A DNA stretch of 6,909 nt, taken from assembly GCA_024689605.1 (NCBI GenBank), contig JAILDD010000246.1:1-6909 (forward strand), given 5' to 3'. Positions 1-5,255 of the stretch are shown here, piece by piece. Within the stretch, counting starts at the first letter, position 1. Each line of letters opens with the position of its first letter. The notes beneath the pieces were generated by a model. That model made no database searches. It worked only from the letters and a program-made list of their open reading frames with translations, and was not told where the DNA came from. The position numbers and the translations under genes are program-made. This DNA is from Lachnospiraceae bacterium (GTDB taxonomy: Bacteria; Bacillota_A; Clostridia; Lachnospirales; Lachnospiraceae).

Positions 1-450
1 TGCCACGGCAATATCTGTAGAAGCACGATGGCTCAGAGTATGTTTTCCTATATGGCTGAAAAAAATCACAGGAAGGATGACTTTGAGATAGAGTCAGCGG
101 CTACAAGCCGTGAGGAAATCGGGAATACACCGCATTACGGAACCGTACAGAAGCTGCGGGAAGTCGGGATCCCTCTCGTGCCGCACAGGGCAGTGCAGAT
201 GACAAATGAAGATTATGATTATTATGATTATCTGATCGGAATGGATACGGCTAATATCCGCAATATGCAGCGTATAGCCGGAGGCCGCTCCGATAAGATA
301 TATAAGCTTTTGGATTTTGTATCCGGGATTGGCAGAGGCAGGGATGTGGCAGATCCATGGTATACGGGGAATTTTGATGCGACCTATGCTGATCTTACCA
401 AAGGGCTGGATGCCTTTTGGAAATATCTGCAAGCTGAAGGCTTGTTATGA
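1..450 (+). CDS. Low-molecular-weight protein tyrosine phosphatase (5' end missing)
   Basis: Cytosolic phosphatase that hydrolyses phosphotyrosine (arginine phosphatases belong to the same family) through a cysteinyl-phosphate intermediate. Reading from base 1, the first codons give CHGNICRST, the C-x5-R-S/T P-loop of this family. The very first codon is the nucleophilic Cys and codon 7 is the phosphate-binding Arg. The general acid is the Asp of DPW at bases 352-354, in the usual DPWYTG-type loop near the C-terminus. The visible 149 codons plus about 7-10 missing ones match the normal family length of roughly 150-165 residues. An ATG at 28 would give an ORF lacking the catalytic loop, so it is not the true start. 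In Gram-positive bacteria these enzymes often counteract BY-kinases of capsule or exopolysaccharide systems, but no such neighbour is visible. The family call is secure; the substrate is unknown. Confidence 0.95.
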   Translation, partial: CHGNICRSTMAQSMFSYMAEKNHRKDDFEIESAATSREEIGNTPHYGTVQKLREVGIPLVPHRAVQMTNEDYDYYDYLIGMDTANIRNMQRIAGGRSDKIYKLLDFVSGIGRGRDVADPWYTGNFDATYADLTKGLDAFWKYLQAEGLL

Positions 451-561
451 TATCCGGCATTGGGCGTATCAGCGTAAAGTGTGCAGGGGGAGGGCATTTT
501 ATTTTCAGAAGTGCTGCCCGTTTATCACACAATTGAAAGGGGAATTGTTTCAAGGCCATGT

Positions 562-584
562 TAAGGGCGTTTCGTAAGGACGTT
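562..584. repeat. Tandem 10-base direct repeat upstream of the promoter
   Basis: TAAGGGCGTT (562-571) and TAAGGACGTT (575-584) match at 9 of 10 positions with a 13-base period. The second copy ends 15 bases before the proposed -35 element at 600. The position would suit an activator or repressor binding site for the downstream transporter gene. This is seen by eye only, and chance cannot be excluded. Confidence 0.35.
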
Positions 585-599
585 GAAAAAAGATTTCCC

Positions 600-627
600 T
601 TGTATTCTGACTAAAATAGTATATAAT
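600..627 (+). promoter_or_regulatory. Probable sigma-A-type promoter for the transporter/amidase unit
   Basis: A perfect -10 hexamer TATAAT lies at 622-627, with TTGTAT (4 of 6 matches to TTGACA) at 600-605 and a 16-base spacer. Transcription would begin near 633-635, leaving a leader of about 80 bases before the ATG at 713. It is the only strong promoter-like sequence in the spacer between the phosphatase and transporter genes. Confidence 0.6.
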
Positions 628-630
628 TTA

Positions 631-706
631 GTCTGCGTGTGCATAGGGCGCAGGCCAAGCAGTTCGGGTCCGATATCCTGCTTGTAAAATATTAAAACCA
701 AAGGAG
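631..706 (+). promoter_or_regulatory. Structured 5' leader: two abutting hairpins, then the ribosome binding site
   Basis: Bases 631-637 (GTCTGCG) pair with 649-655 (CGCAGGC), giving 7 pairs including one G-U, with an 11-base loop. Directly adjoining, 656-662 (CAAGCAG) pairs perfectly with 678-684 (CTGCTTG) around a 15-base loop. An A/T-rich single-stranded stretch then leads to the Shine-Dalgarno AAGGAG at 701-706, six bases before the ATG. UCCU at 676-679, straddling loop and stem of the second hairpin, could alternatively pair with AGGA at 702-705 and mask the site. Because the predicted start is near 633-635, the first hairpin would lie at the very 5' end of the mRNA and may lose one or two outer pairs. 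The downstream gene belongs to a family often controlled by preQ1 riboswitches, but I could not match this leader to the preQ1-I, -II or -III consensus from memory. Confidence 0.42.
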
Positions 707-712
707 TAAGAA

Positions 713-1459
713 ATGAAATATCTGAGAAGTGAATTGAAGGATTACAGGATCCTTCTGCGGAATGTGCCGTCCATGGTTATTTCGGTCTTTATCCTGTCAG
801 TTGTCTGCATGAATCTGGTAGCAGGCAAGGAACTGTTTTCATCAAAGTATTTTTGCATAAACTGCGGACTTGCGCTTTCATGGATATCTTTTTTATGCAT
901 GGACTGCATCTGCAAGCGCTTCGGGGCGAAAGCTTCCATTAAGGTCTCGCTTCTTGCGATGTTTGTAAATGTTGTAACGGTGGGCATATTTTGGCTGCTG
1001 TCGATGACGCCGGGACGCTGGGCGGCCTATTATAGTGCTTCGGATCCCGCAGTTGGCGAGTATATCAATGCCGGGCTGAATTCAACATTTGGAAGCGCAT
1101 GGTATGTTGTACTGGGGTCAGCTATAGCAATGCTTTTGTCTTCCGTAGTCAATGCGGTACTTAACGAGTTGATCGGTAAAAAGGTCGACAAGGGGGGATA
1201 TAGTGGCTTTGCCGCGCGGAGCTTTATATCAACAGCGGTAGGTCAGTGGGTAGACAATTTCGTGTTCTCGGCACTGGTCTCCCATGTTTTTTTCGGCTGG
1301 AACTGGACACAGGTGTTTATATGTTCAACGACATCAATGGTTATTGAACTTATTGCGGAAGCTGTTTTTTCGCCTGTTGGATACAAAATATCCAAAGGCT
1401 GGGAAAAGGAAGGCATCGGAGTAGAGTACTTAAAGGCTGCAGCAGGGAAGGCTGCGTAA
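713..1459 (+). CDS. VUT (YhhQ/COG1738) family membrane protein, probable queuosine-precursor transporter
   Basis: A 248-residue, strongly hydrophobic integral membrane protein. Likely membrane segments are about residues 17-37, 47-63, 75-97, 128-149, 172-195 and 197-220, so roughly six helices. Family-like features are an acidic residue with a charged stretch after the second helix (MDCICKRFGAKAS, around 63-75), where YhhQ proteins typically have a TD-x-NE-x-x-G-like segment, and ARSFISTAVGQWVDNFVF (around 168-185), matching the conserved R-x-x-(I/A)ST-x-x-xQ-x-VD region. E. coli YhhQ (about 220 residues) imports the queuosine precursors preQ0 and preQ1; clostridial homologues are thought to salvage preQ1 or queuine for tRNA wobble modification. 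The start is set by AAGGAG six bases before the ATG. It has its own promoter and a structured leader, and an amidase gene follows after 50 bases with no terminator between. Family is fairly sure; substrate is inferred. Confidence 0.85.
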   Translation: MKYLRSELKDYRILLRNVPSMVISVFILSVVCMNLVAGKELFSSKYFCINCGLALSWISFLCMDCICKRFGAKASIKVSLLAMFVNVVTVGIFWLLSMTPGRWAAYYSASDPAVGEYINAGLNSTFGSAWYVVLGSAIAMLLSSVVNAVLNELIGKKVDKGGYSGFAARSFISTAVGQWVDNFVFSALVSHVFFGWNWTQVFICSTTSMVIELIAEAVFSPVGYKISKGWEKEGIGVEYLKAAAGKAA

Positions 1460-1478
1460 TCGGGATTCTTTTCGCAAC

Positions 1479-1495
1479 GCTGTATGGAATACGGC
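1479..1495 (+). other. Compact hairpin in the transporter-amidase gap
   Basis: GCTGTAT (1479-1485) pairs with ATACGGC (1489-1495) through seven consecutive pairs (one U-G) with a GGA triloop. No T-run follows, so it is not an intrinsic terminator. It sits 14 bases before the amidase ATG and just upstream of its weak ribosome binding site. It could influence amidase translation, mark a processing point or protect an mRNA 3' end. Structure is seen; role is inferred. Confidence 0.45.
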
Positions 1496-1509
1496 AGAAT
1501 GAGCGGATC

Positions 1510-2985
1510 ATGAAATTAGAAGAACTGTCAGGTGTTGAACTGGGATCGGAAGTCAAGAGTGGAAATATCACTCCAACTGAAGTGGTGGATTACTTTGCAG
1601 AACGTATTGAAAAACGTAATCCCAGCCTCAATGCCTTTGTTTATACAAAATTTGATGAGGCAAGGGCAGAAGCAAAGATCCTTGAGGAAAGGATGGTGCG
1701 CGGGGAGGATACAGGTCCTTTGTCAGGCGTACCTGTGGGGCTAAAGGATTTTCTGCCTTCCCAAAAGGGCTGGACTAACAGTCATGGCGGCGTAAAATCC
1801 CTTATAAGGGAGGATGAGGCAGATTCTGCTTTTTATACAGCGGCAAGAAATGCCGGAGCTATTGCAGTCGGCAAGACCAACGCACCTGCCTTTGCTTTTA
1901 GAGGCACCTGTGACAACAAACTCTATGGTCCCACATGCAATCCTTTCAATACAGAATATAATTCCGGAGGTTCTTCCGGTGGTTCTGCTGCAGCGGTAGC
2001 TGACGGACTGGTCCCTATTTCTGAAGGTTCTGATGGAGGAGGTTCTATCCGGATTCCTTCTGCCTGGTGTTCCTGTTTCGGCTATAAAGCTTCGGTGGGA
2101 ACTATACCCAGTATCTGCCGGCCGGATGGCTGGACAGCTACTCATCCCTACTGTTTTGACGGAGCTATTACGAGGACTGTTCTGGACAGTGCCGTGATGC
2201 TGAATTATATGGCTGTTTATGATCCAAGGGATCCCTTAAGTCTGGATCACGGCTTGAGGGATTTTACTGAACTTATGAAAAAGCCCATAAAGGGCTGGAA
2301 GATCGCATTTACCGCTGATTTTGATGTCTTTACTGTGGACAGAGAGGTGTCAGGGATTGTGGAAGCCGCTGCACACCGGCTTGAGGAAGCCGGGGCAGAT
2401 GTGGAGGATGTGCATTTTAATTTCAAGCATACCCAGAATGATTTTGCAAAGCTTTGGTGTCGGAGCATATGTGTTGATACCGCAATCGATATGGAACTCT
2501 GGAAAAAAGAGGGTTTTGACCTTGTACGTGACCACCGGGAGGAGCTTCCCGAGGAGTTTATATATTGGAATAAAGAGGCGCTTAATTCAAATATAATGGA
2601 TTATCGATATTTCAACGAACTGCGTACCGAGATTCTGGATGCACAGCAGGATATTTTTGAAAAATACGATATCATTGTTTCACCGGTTACTATCTGTCCG
2701 CCTGTGAAAAATGCATCTGACGGAAATACAAAAGGGCCTGAAGAATTAAACGGCCGGAAGATAGAGCCGCTTATAGGCTTCTGCGAGACTTTTTTTGAAA
2801 ATTTCACGGGGAATCCGGCGGCCTCAGTGCCTGCAGGACTGACCTGTAAGGGGCTGCCGGTGGGAATGCAGATAATAGGGAAGAAATTCCGGGATGAGGA
2901 TGTGTTTGCCGTAGCCCACGCATTTGAAGAGATAAGTCCGTGGGGGTATGAGATACCTTATGGCAGGAAAATCTCAGGCACTTGA
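1510..2985 (+). CDS. Amidase-signature family amidohydrolase
   Basis: A 491-residue serine amidase that hydrolyses an amide (C-N) bond, probably in the cytosol since no signal peptide or membrane segment is seen. The family triad is complete: Lys79 in GVPVGLKD, cis-Ser155 in GGSSGGSA and nucleophile Ser179 in GSDGGGSIRIPS. The 24-residue gap between the serines is the standard one. The C-terminal GNPAASVPAG-x-GLPVGMQIIG block (around 433-457) is also typical, and length is normal for the family. The GGGSIRIP form (not TGGSIRQP), and the absence of gatB or gatC beside it, argue against the tRNA amidotransferase subunit GatA. It resembles stand-alone amidases of the 6-aminohexanoate-cyclic-dimer hydrolase or general type, but the substrate cannot be read from sequence. 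The ATG at 1510 has only a weak GAGCGG element close upstream. The frame stays open further upstream, but homologous amidases start at about this point. It shares the transporter's transcript and ends in a strong terminator. Confidence 0.95.
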   Translation: MKLEELSGVELGSEVKSGNITPTEVVDYFAERIEKRNPSLNAFVYTKFDEARAEAKILEERMVRGEDTGPLSGVPVGLKDFLPSQKGWTNSHGGVKSLIREDEADSAFYTAARNAGAIAVGKTNAPAFAFRGTCDNKLYGPTCNPFNTEYNSGGSSGGSAAAVADGLVPISEGSDGGGSIRIPSAWCSCFGYKASVGTIPSICRPDGWTATHPYCFDGAITRTVLDSAVMLNYMAVYDPRDPLSLDHGLRDFTELMKKPIKGWKIAFTADFDVFTVDREVSGIVEAAAHRLEEAGADVEDVHFNFKHTQNDFAKLWCRSICVDTAIDMELWKKEGFDLVRDHREELPEEFIYWNKEALNSNIMDYRYFNELRTEILDAQQDIFEKYDIIVSPVTICPPVKNASDGNTKGPEELNGRKIEPLIGFCETFFENFTGNPAASVPAGLTCKGLPVGMQIIGKKFRDEDVFAVAHAFEEISPWGYEIPYGRKISGT

Positions 2986-3004
2986 ACAAAGTGCCTTTTT
3001 TTTT
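2976..3004 (+). terminator. Intrinsic terminator overlapping the amidase stop codon
   Basis: AGGCACTT (2976-2983) pairs perfectly with AAGTGCCT (2989-2996) around a 5-base loop, followed by an unbroken run of nine T (2996-3004). The amidase TGA (2983-2985) lies at the stem-loop junction, so the coding region's last codons form the upstream arm. It separates the transporter/amidase unit from the carboxypeptidase operon. Confidence 0.95.
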
Positions 3005-3033
3005 GTATTATATAAAGATAATGGAATTATTAT
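2982..3033 (+). promoter_or_regulatory. Weak candidate promoter region for the carboxypeptidase operon
   Basis: The 90 bases after the terminator must hold a promoter if the operon is independent. Two poor candidates are visible: TTGAAC (2982-2987) with TATTAT (3006-3011), spacer 18 but overlapping the terminator; and TTGTAT (3003-3008) with TATTAT (3028-3033), spacer 19. The stretch is very A/T-rich, so -10-like words are expected by chance. Neither is convincing. Confidence 0.2.
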
Positions 3034-3057
3034 GGGATTCCGGAAGAGTTTATCGCT

Positions 3058-3123
3058 ATGAAAATATATTCAGCAGTCTTGGACGGAAATTCCGGTGGCG
3101 GAGAAAGTTTTGCGCAGACGTAA
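3058..3123 (+). CDS. Possible 21-codon leader ORF overlapping the carboxypeptidase start
   Basis: An ATG at 3058 opens a 21-codon ORF (starting MKIYSAVLDG) that stops at 3121-3123, 29 bases inside the carboxypeptidase gene in another frame. A purine-rich GGAAGAG (3042-3048) lies nine bases upstream, a better ribosome binding site than the carboxypeptidase GTG has. A 9-codon ORF at 3032-3061 ends with a TGA overlapping this ATG. It might couple translation into the carboxypeptidase gene, or be chance, or hint at an indel near the true start. No homology recognised. Confidence 0.2.
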   Translation: MKIYSAVLDGNSGGGESFAQT

Positions 3124-4345
3124 TAGAAAAAGAGGATACCACAGTTCATACAGCGGTTATTATGGCAGCATGTACAGCAGTTCATACGGCCGCAGGAATA
3201 AGGAAAAGAAGGTTGCTATAGGTGTTGCTGCTATTGTGGTAGTGCTGATACTCCTTATAGTGGTATTGGGACTGGTACTTGGCAGTAAGAATTCTGAGGA
3301 ACCTGAAAATGCAGAGGCTGTATCTGAGGATATTATTTCCGTTGATTTAGTATTCCCGACAGTTTCCGTAGATGAGGCAGTTTCCGAAGATATCGCTGAG
3401 CCGGTGACTCATCCGGATGATGATTTCAGAAGTACGCCGCTGACACCGTTTTATGCCGGGTACAAAGTATATTCGGATGTTTCCACGGCAACAATCACAA
3501 GCGACAAGGTAATCAGTGAGTATGCAGTCCTTATAGATTTAAGTGATGGACATGTTGTTGCCAGGAAGAATGCAGATACTGTTATTTATCCTGCCTCCAT
3601 GACGAAGGTTATGACTGTGCTGGTGGCGGCTGAGAATATAACGGATCTTGATGCGGAGTATGCCGTTTCACAGGAGACCATGAACTACGTGTTTACTAAT
3701 GACTGTTCTGCCGTTAATTACGAAGTGGGAGAGGTGGTCACTGCAAGGGAGCTTTTCTACGGAACCATACTTCCGTCAGGTGCGGATGCTGCGCTTACAC
3801 TGGCGGATGCAGCCTGCGGTTCAAAGGATGCCTTCGTGGATGCCATGAATGACAAGGCTGCAGAATTGGGACTTGCAGGAACTGCACATTTTGAAAATCC
3901 TGTGGGTATTTTTTCTGAGGATAATAAGTGTACCGTTATCGATATGGCTATGATAATGAAAGCTGCGCTGGAAAATGAGATGTGTTTTAAGGCTCTGTCT
4001 GCACATAAATACAGAACTGCCGAAACGGAGGAACATCCGGACGGAATCAGCATTTCAAACCGTTTCCTGAGGCGTATAGAAGATCTGGAGACACCGGGAG
4101 AAGTAGTGGCAGCAAAGACGGGCTTCGTGAATCAGTCAAGGAACTGTGCAGTTAGTTATTTTGAAGCCTATGACGGGAAAGAATATATATGTGTGACCGG
4201 AAAATCCTCTTCTGCATGGCAGGCGATATATGACCATGTGGAGATATATAACAGATACTGTGCGTGCGAGAAACCGGAAGAATCTGTATCAGCAGATGAG
4301 GCGGTAAGTGAAAATGCTGCCGGTGAGACGGCAGAAGACAGGTGA
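3095..4345 (+). CDS. D-alanyl-D-alanine carboxypeptidase, peptidase S11 (DacA/PBP5-like), signal-anchored
   Basis: Penicillin-binding enzyme that removes the terminal D-Ala from peptidoglycan pentapeptides outside the membrane, limiting cross-linking. Of 416 residues, 1-38 form a basic, Ser/Tyr/Gly-rich tail, 39-63 one hydrophobic helix, 64-115 an acidic linker, about 120-375 the catalytic domain, and 376-416 an acidic tail. Active-site motifs are SxxK at Ser168-Lys171 (PASMTK), SxN variant Ser228-Gly-Ala230 (LPSGADAA) and KTG at 341-343. Ala in place of Asn at 230 is, from memory, a recurrent clostridial variant. The N-terminal anchor looks uncleaved and no C-terminal amphipathic anchor is evident, unlike E. 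coli PBP5. The ORF start is a GTG with only GGA before it; TTG at 3110 (giving MRRRNRKRGY) has a better GGAG six bases upstream and may be the real start. First gene of an operon with nudC and an EAL gene. Confidence 0.92.
   Translation: MAEKVLRRRNRKRGYHSSYSGYYGSMYSSSYGRRNKEKKVAIGVAAIVVVLILLIVVLGLVLGSKNSEEPENAEAVSEDIISVDLVFPTVSVDEAVSEDIAEPVTHPDDDFRSTPLTPFYAGYKVYSDVSTATITSDKVISEYAVLIDLSDGHVVARKNADTVIYPASMTKVMTVLVAAENITDLDAEYAVSQETMNYVFTNDCSAVNYEVGEVVTARELFYGTILPSGADAALTLADAACGSKDAFVDAMNDKAAELGLAGTAHFENPVGIFSEDNKCTVIDMAMIMKAALENEMCFKALSAHKYRTAETEEHPDGISISNRFLRRIEDLETPGEVVAAKTGFVNQSRNCAVSYFEAYDGKEYICVTGKSSSAWQAIYDHVEIYNRYCACEKPEESVSADEAVSENAAGETAEDR
3142..3187 (+). repeat. In-frame 10-base repeat coding the SSY motifs of the N-terminal tail
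   Basis: CAGTTCATAC occurs exactly at 3142-3151 and again at 3178-3187, 36 bases (12 codons) apart, each encoding Ser-Ser-Tyr. The intervening codons also give Tyr/Ser/Gly. This suggests that the cytoplasmic tail of the carboxypeptidase grew by local duplication. Confidence 0.55.
3336..3391 (+). repeat. Three in-frame TTTCCGnnGAT repeats in the acidic linker
   Basis: TTTCCGTTGAT (3336-3346), TTTCCGTAGAT (3363-3373) and TTTCCGAAGAT (3381-3391) are spaced 27 and 18 bases, both multiples of three. They encode S-V-D, S-V-D and S-E-D within the extracellular linker of the carboxypeptidase. The surrounding protein repeat EAVSEDI occurs at residues 74-80 and 94-100, and DEAVSEN returns at 401-407 near the C-terminus. 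Confidence 0.6.
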
Positions 4346-4349
4346 GGCT

Positions 4350-5255
4350 ATGATTCAGGAAGGTTTTGCGGAGAAACTCAATATTTCATATTCGGTTCCG
4401 GAGGGGATAAAGGAATCAAAGGTACTGCTTTATCGTTATTTTGACAAGGCTGTTTATGTGAAACAGAAAAACGATGATGCGGCAGTTCTCCCGGATCTTG
4501 AAGAGGTGGTGAAGGCTATAGCGGAAGAAGATAAGCTAGTGACCGGTGGCAGTCTTTCAGATGGCAGCAGCGGACCTGAGCCTGTATATATGTTCTCAAT
4601 CGGTGAGACGGCATTTTATACCCTTGCAGAGGAATACCTGACCGCATATACCAGTCTCGTTGCCATGAATCTTGCAACTGTTGAACTGAGGTTCTTCAGG
4701 CGGTCTGAAAACAGGATATATAATTTCGCGGCTTCAACAGGCTGGCAGATTTATAAGTGGTATATTGAAAATAGATTCTGCGGAAGGTGTGGCTGTAATA
4801 TGCTGCCCGGTAAAACTGAAAGGTCTATGGTATGCAGTAAGTGCGGGATGATGGTCTATCCTAAGATCATGCCTGCTGTGATAGTCGGTGTTACGAACGG
4901 TGATAAGATACTGATAACCAGGTATAATGGACGTGCATATAAAGGACATGCCCTTATAGCCGGTTTCTGTGAGATAGGAGAGACAGCCGAGGATACCGTC
5001 AGGAGAGAGGTAATGGAGGAGTCCGGACTTAAGGTTAAGAATATAAGGTATTATAAGAGCCAGCCCTGGGGATTTGACCAGGACCTGCTGTTGGGATTCT
5101 TCTGTGATGTTGATGGCAGTGATGATATAAAGATGGATGAAGGGGAACTTTCGGAAGCTGTCTGGCTTGACCGTTCAGAGATAGACGATGCTTTCGAAAA
5201 TATGAGCCTGACTAACGAAATGATAGTCAGATTCAAAGAGGGGGTAAAGGTATGA
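4350..5255 (+). CDS. nudC: NudC-type NAD(H) pyrophosphatase (Nudix hydrolase with zinc ribbon)
   Basis: Cytosolic Nudix enzyme of 301 residues that splits NAD(H) into NMN(H) and AMP; family members also remove NAD caps from RNA. Domains in order: a variable N-terminal domain (1-135), a zinc ribbon with Cys144, Cys147, Cys162 and Cys165, then the Nudix domain. The Nudix box G-x5-E-x7-REV-x-EE-x-GL spans about 205-227 with all key acidic residues present. A SQPWGF motif (237-242) follows; NudC proteins carry SQPWPF there, and this motif separates them from other Nudix families, so the Pro-to-Gly change is notable. I chose ATG 4350, four bases after the carboxypeptidase stop, with GGTGAGG at 4341-4347 overlapping that stop; the two-base spacing is short. 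The frame also extends upstream to GTG 4308, which would overlap the previous gene by 38 bases. The stop overlaps the next gene's ATG, so the three genes are probably translationally coupled. Confidence 0.9.
   Translation: MIQEGFAEKLNISYSVPEGIKESKVLLYRYFDKAVYVKQKNDDAAVLPDLEEVVKAIAEEDKLVTGGSLSDGSSGPEPVYMFSIGETAFYTLAEEYLTAYTSLVAMNLATVELRFFRRSENRIYNFAASTGWQIYKWYIENRFCGRCGCNMLPGKTERSMVCSKCGMMVYPKIMPAVIVGVTNGDKILITRYNGRAYKGHALIAGFCEIGETAEDTVRREVMEESGLKVKNIRYYKSQPWGFDQDLLLGFFCDVDGSDDIKMDEGELSEAVWLDRSEIDDAFENMSLTNEMIVRFKEGVKV

Noticed and set aside
205..235. A/T-rich GATTAT repeats in the phosphatase gene
   Set aside because: They encode DYDYYDYL at the place where this family normally has an acidic/aromatic stretch before the M-D-x-x-N segment; reading frame and family alignment are intact, so it is just codon composition.
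28..450. ATG at base 28 as the start of the phosphatase
   Set aside because: It lies after the CHGNICRS catalytic loop, which reads in the same frame from base 1; starting there would remove the active site. The true start is upstream of the window.
492..548. Possible terminator of the phosphatase gene (GGGCA 492-496 with TGCCC 515-519, or ACAATT 529-534 with AATTGT 543-548)
   Set aside because: Stems are only 5-6 bp, loops are long or A/G-rich, and no proper T-run follows. Neither is good enough to annotate.
317..577. 86-codon + strand ORF overlapping the phosphatase 3' end
   Set aside because: Out of frame with the phosphatase over its first half, with no ribosome binding site or recognisable protein features; its tail lies in spacer DNA.
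1741..2145. 134-codon minus-strand ORF inside the amidase gene
   Set aside because: Antisense shadow of a well-conserved amidase core; Ser/Arg/Thr-rich translation with no family features.
1510..2985. GatA subunit of the Asp/Glu-tRNA amidotransferase
   Set aside because: The triad spacing fits, but the GGGSIRIP motif, the lack of gatB or gatC nearby and the pairing with a transporter favour a stand-alone amidase.
2982..3221. 79-codon + strand ORF spanning the terminator and the carboxypeptidase start
   Set aside because: It begins within the terminator hairpin and reads through the T-run, then overlaps the carboxypeptidase out of frame. No plausible ribosome binding site or homology.
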